Shown piece by piece: positions 62,000-64,000 of a stretch of DNA of 64,000 bases; the stretch's first letter is position 1, and each line of letters opens with the position of its first letter. Origin of the DNA: Sciurus carolinensis. Taxonomy: Eukaryota; Chordata; Mammalia; Rodentia; Sciuridae. The DNA lies in assembly GCF_902686445.1 (NCBI RefSeq), contig NC_062217.1, positions 171,735,098 to 171,799,097 on the forward strand, given 5' to 3'. Under the pieces are notes generated by a model. The model ran no database searches and had not been told where the DNA came from. It saw only the letters and a list, made by a program, of their open reading frames with translations. Position numbers and translations under genes: made by a program.

Positions 62000-63450
62000 G
62001 CAATAGTGCAGGAAGTTTCCCATGTAAAGAGTCAAAGAAACCTTTTACTGTCATACGAAGCAGACCGCATGTGTGAACCCCGGTTTCTCCCAGCTCCTGA
62101 TCGCCTCTGTGCCTTTGTCTACATGGTGAATTATTTTTTCCCAAGCTTGGATGGATCCCCTGATCTCTTATTAAAGTGTGTTCCTGGATCTGTGAGACAT
62201 GCAGGCCCAATTCTGTACATTCATAAATCTCTTATAATGACAGTGATAAATCTAACCCAAAACATAAATTATGCATTCCAAGCCAAATGTAACTGGGTTT
62301 GGGGTTGTCCACTACAGGGGATGCTTCTCTCACAATCTCCAGACTAGGGGTCAATTACCGGCGACTTGCCTCAGTAATGGGGTGGCAGCAATGGTTCCTT
62401 TCCAGTCTATTAAATTAAAATCAATGCCGATGCCACCCCGCCAGGTTCCCTGTAAAGCACCCTTCCAGAGGCCTACGTCCCTACCCTCCCTCGTATGCTT
62501 CCTGCTCCCAGAGAGCCACTGGTGTGCGATACTTACAGGTGCCCTGTTCACTATTTAGAGTTGGACACACTGAATATTTTCGTAGCACTATTGGTGATTC
62601 AGAAAAGAGAGGGAAACGTAGTGACTTTGCTAATGACACAAGTGTGGCTCTGCCACCTTTTGAGCAGCACGCTGAGCCCTTGCTAATTTTATCCAACCAC
62701 AGAGCGCCCCGCTGCAGCTCACCAGACAGTGTGCATCAAGAATAAGATGATAAGCGTGACTTTCATAGCAGCAGCTCCGCTCTGTCCTCTCTCCAATTTA
62801 TGTGGACACGATCGTTTACACGATCTGATTATGACAACAGTTCACAGCACACTAGCAAATTGATTCTAGTGTGTTCTGTAAAAATTAGCAGAGACCCTGG
62901 AATTGGAGGCTGGCTGCAGATCTCTGGTGTTGAATCCTTGCTGATAAACAGCACATGGTTGCCAGGTGTGCGTGCAAATTACTTAGTTTAGACTGGAGGT
63001 TGGCAAAATTAGAATCAGCTATGTTCTGATGTGCTCATTCATCCACTCTCTTTAGAAAAACATTAAATTCATCAGTCAAAATTTGATAAGCAGCATACTT
63101 AAGGAGCTGGAGCTTCCTCGTTGCCTGTGTTTGTGACAGCGAGGTTTACGTGGAAGCAGAGTAAACATGCCATTTTCACAACATGCCATTTCCACAAAGT
63201 AGACTCCAAATTCTAATACCTTTGATTGACACATGATGAGCAATTTTAAAGGCCTGTGTGTCTCTGTGTTAGGATGAAGCATACTTTTCTGCGTTCTCTC
63301 TACTTTCCCCATTGTAAGCCCTCATTGAACATGTAGGGAGTAGAATCATATGTTTTCATTGAATTCAGTTCTACTTTATGTCTCAGTTATTTGTTCCAAA
63401 GCATCATTTCATATTTGGCACCACCTGAAAGATAGGACTGCCTGAAATTC
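62000..63450. other. AT-rich, non-repetitive stretch, candidate conserved noncoding elements
   Basis: A long stretch of relatively AT-rich unique DNA with low repeat content, for example 62220-62300, 62560-62650 and 62790-63020. The lack of recognisable repeats over more than 1.4 kb is suggestive of constraint, but that is inference. The remainder (63450-64000) shows nothing identified. Confidence 0.3.
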
Positions 63451-64000
63451 CATCTTTGTAACTGTTGACCATGACCTCTTCTCTGTCAGATTCAAAACAA
63501 ATGACCTCTCACAGAATTCTACAAAGAGCAGAGTGATCGTGGGTTAACCTCGAAAGGTGGTTATTTTACAGTGAAAGTCATTATCCTGAGACTCCAGGGG
63601 GGAAGAAGAAAGGCAAGTCATTCCTTTTCCTTCAACACGACCGTCTCTGTTCCTAAAAGCCAGGAACCTCTTAGTCCAGACAATCAGAGAGTGGCGTTTA
63701 TCTGGGGAGGGGACGAGGAGGAGATCAGGAGAGAGCTGAGGACGCTGAGTTCCCGTGGCTGTGGCATTGCTGGGCCCTGATGCCAAGCGAGCTCCATACT
63801 CCTTCTTGCCCTGTTTTAAGGTTCTGTTTCATCTGCGGCGGATGAAAGTGCAACTTCAGACCCTCGTGTCCTGATCGAGGACAGGAGGGCCTGGGCCAGC
63901 AGGGAGGCCCCTCCCTGGGTCTGGCTTCTTGCTGTTCAGGAGCCACAAGCAGCTGCCACTGCTGCTGCAGCACCCTAAGTCCCCAGTGGATAGACAGTGT

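Larger units (their letters stand above)
55041..64000 (+). other. DOCK1: DOCK1 intron (5' part), downstream of exon D
   Basis: Starts GTAAGG and runs past the window end, so it is longer than 8.9 kb. There is no further DOCK1 exon. Contents are one composite SINE, an old L1 piece, a short TTTC run (about 56823-56839), a perfect palindrome, a CpG cluster near 61500-61600 and AT-rich blocks. The stretches 55050-56930, 57690-59700, 59760-60630 and 61050-62000 hold no other feature that I recognise. Confidence 0.9.

Noticed and set aside
1..64000. CRISPR arrays, operons, phage or bacterial defence systems
   Set aside because: The sequence is mammalian intron: spliced exons, SINEs, L1s and LTRs throughout. 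No prokaryotic gene organisation is present.

Overview
This window is nuclear DNA of a mammal, and almost all of it is intron. Four short exons on the + strand (33780-33858, 40290-40390, 48835-48893, 54892-55040) have consensus splice sites and compatible phases. Joined, they stay open for about 129 codons. The protein matches DOCK1 (Dock180), the Rac guanine-nucleotide exchange factor, and not DOCK2 or DOCK5. The exons encode the helical, armadillo-like stretch just before the catalytic DHR-2 (DOCKER) domain, roughly residues 1,000-1,130 of the human protein (position estimated from memory). The first and last exons of the gene lie outside the window.

The repeats point to a squirrel-family rodent (Sciuridae: squirrel, ground squirrel or marmot). 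There are ID SINEs and B1-ID composite SINEs, an L1 whose 3' end has a sequence I associate with sciurids, and a set of MST/THE1-like MaLR LTRs. Older pan-mammalian repeats (MIR, L2, L1M, MLT1) are scattered between them. This assignment rests on recognition by eye, without a database comparison.

Layout: 1-33779 is the 3' part of a large DOCK1 intron. It holds several MaLR LTRs in both orientations (1.2-14.7 kb), two CpG-dense patches (about 18.5-18.8 and 23.2-23.5 kb), and a cluster of old L1 fragments in opposite orientations (23.8-26.9 kb) with a retroposed 3' end between them. Intron 33859-40289 carries a long GT-rich array, a B1-ID SINE with an 11-bp target-site duplication, a 1.9-kb 5'-truncated L1 on the minus strand and an ID SINE. 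Introns 40391-48834 and 48894-54891 are mostly unique or ancient sequence. 55041-64000 is the 5' part of the next intron, with one B1-ID SINE, an old L1 piece, a perfect 14-bp-arm palindrome (59723-59756) and AT-rich blocks that look like conserved noncoding DNA.

I found no complete gene, no operon-like structure, no CRISPR array and no evidence for a new biological system. The many open frames of 60-300 codons in the GC-rich introns look like chance: they overlap on both strands, cross repeats and resemble nothing I recognise.
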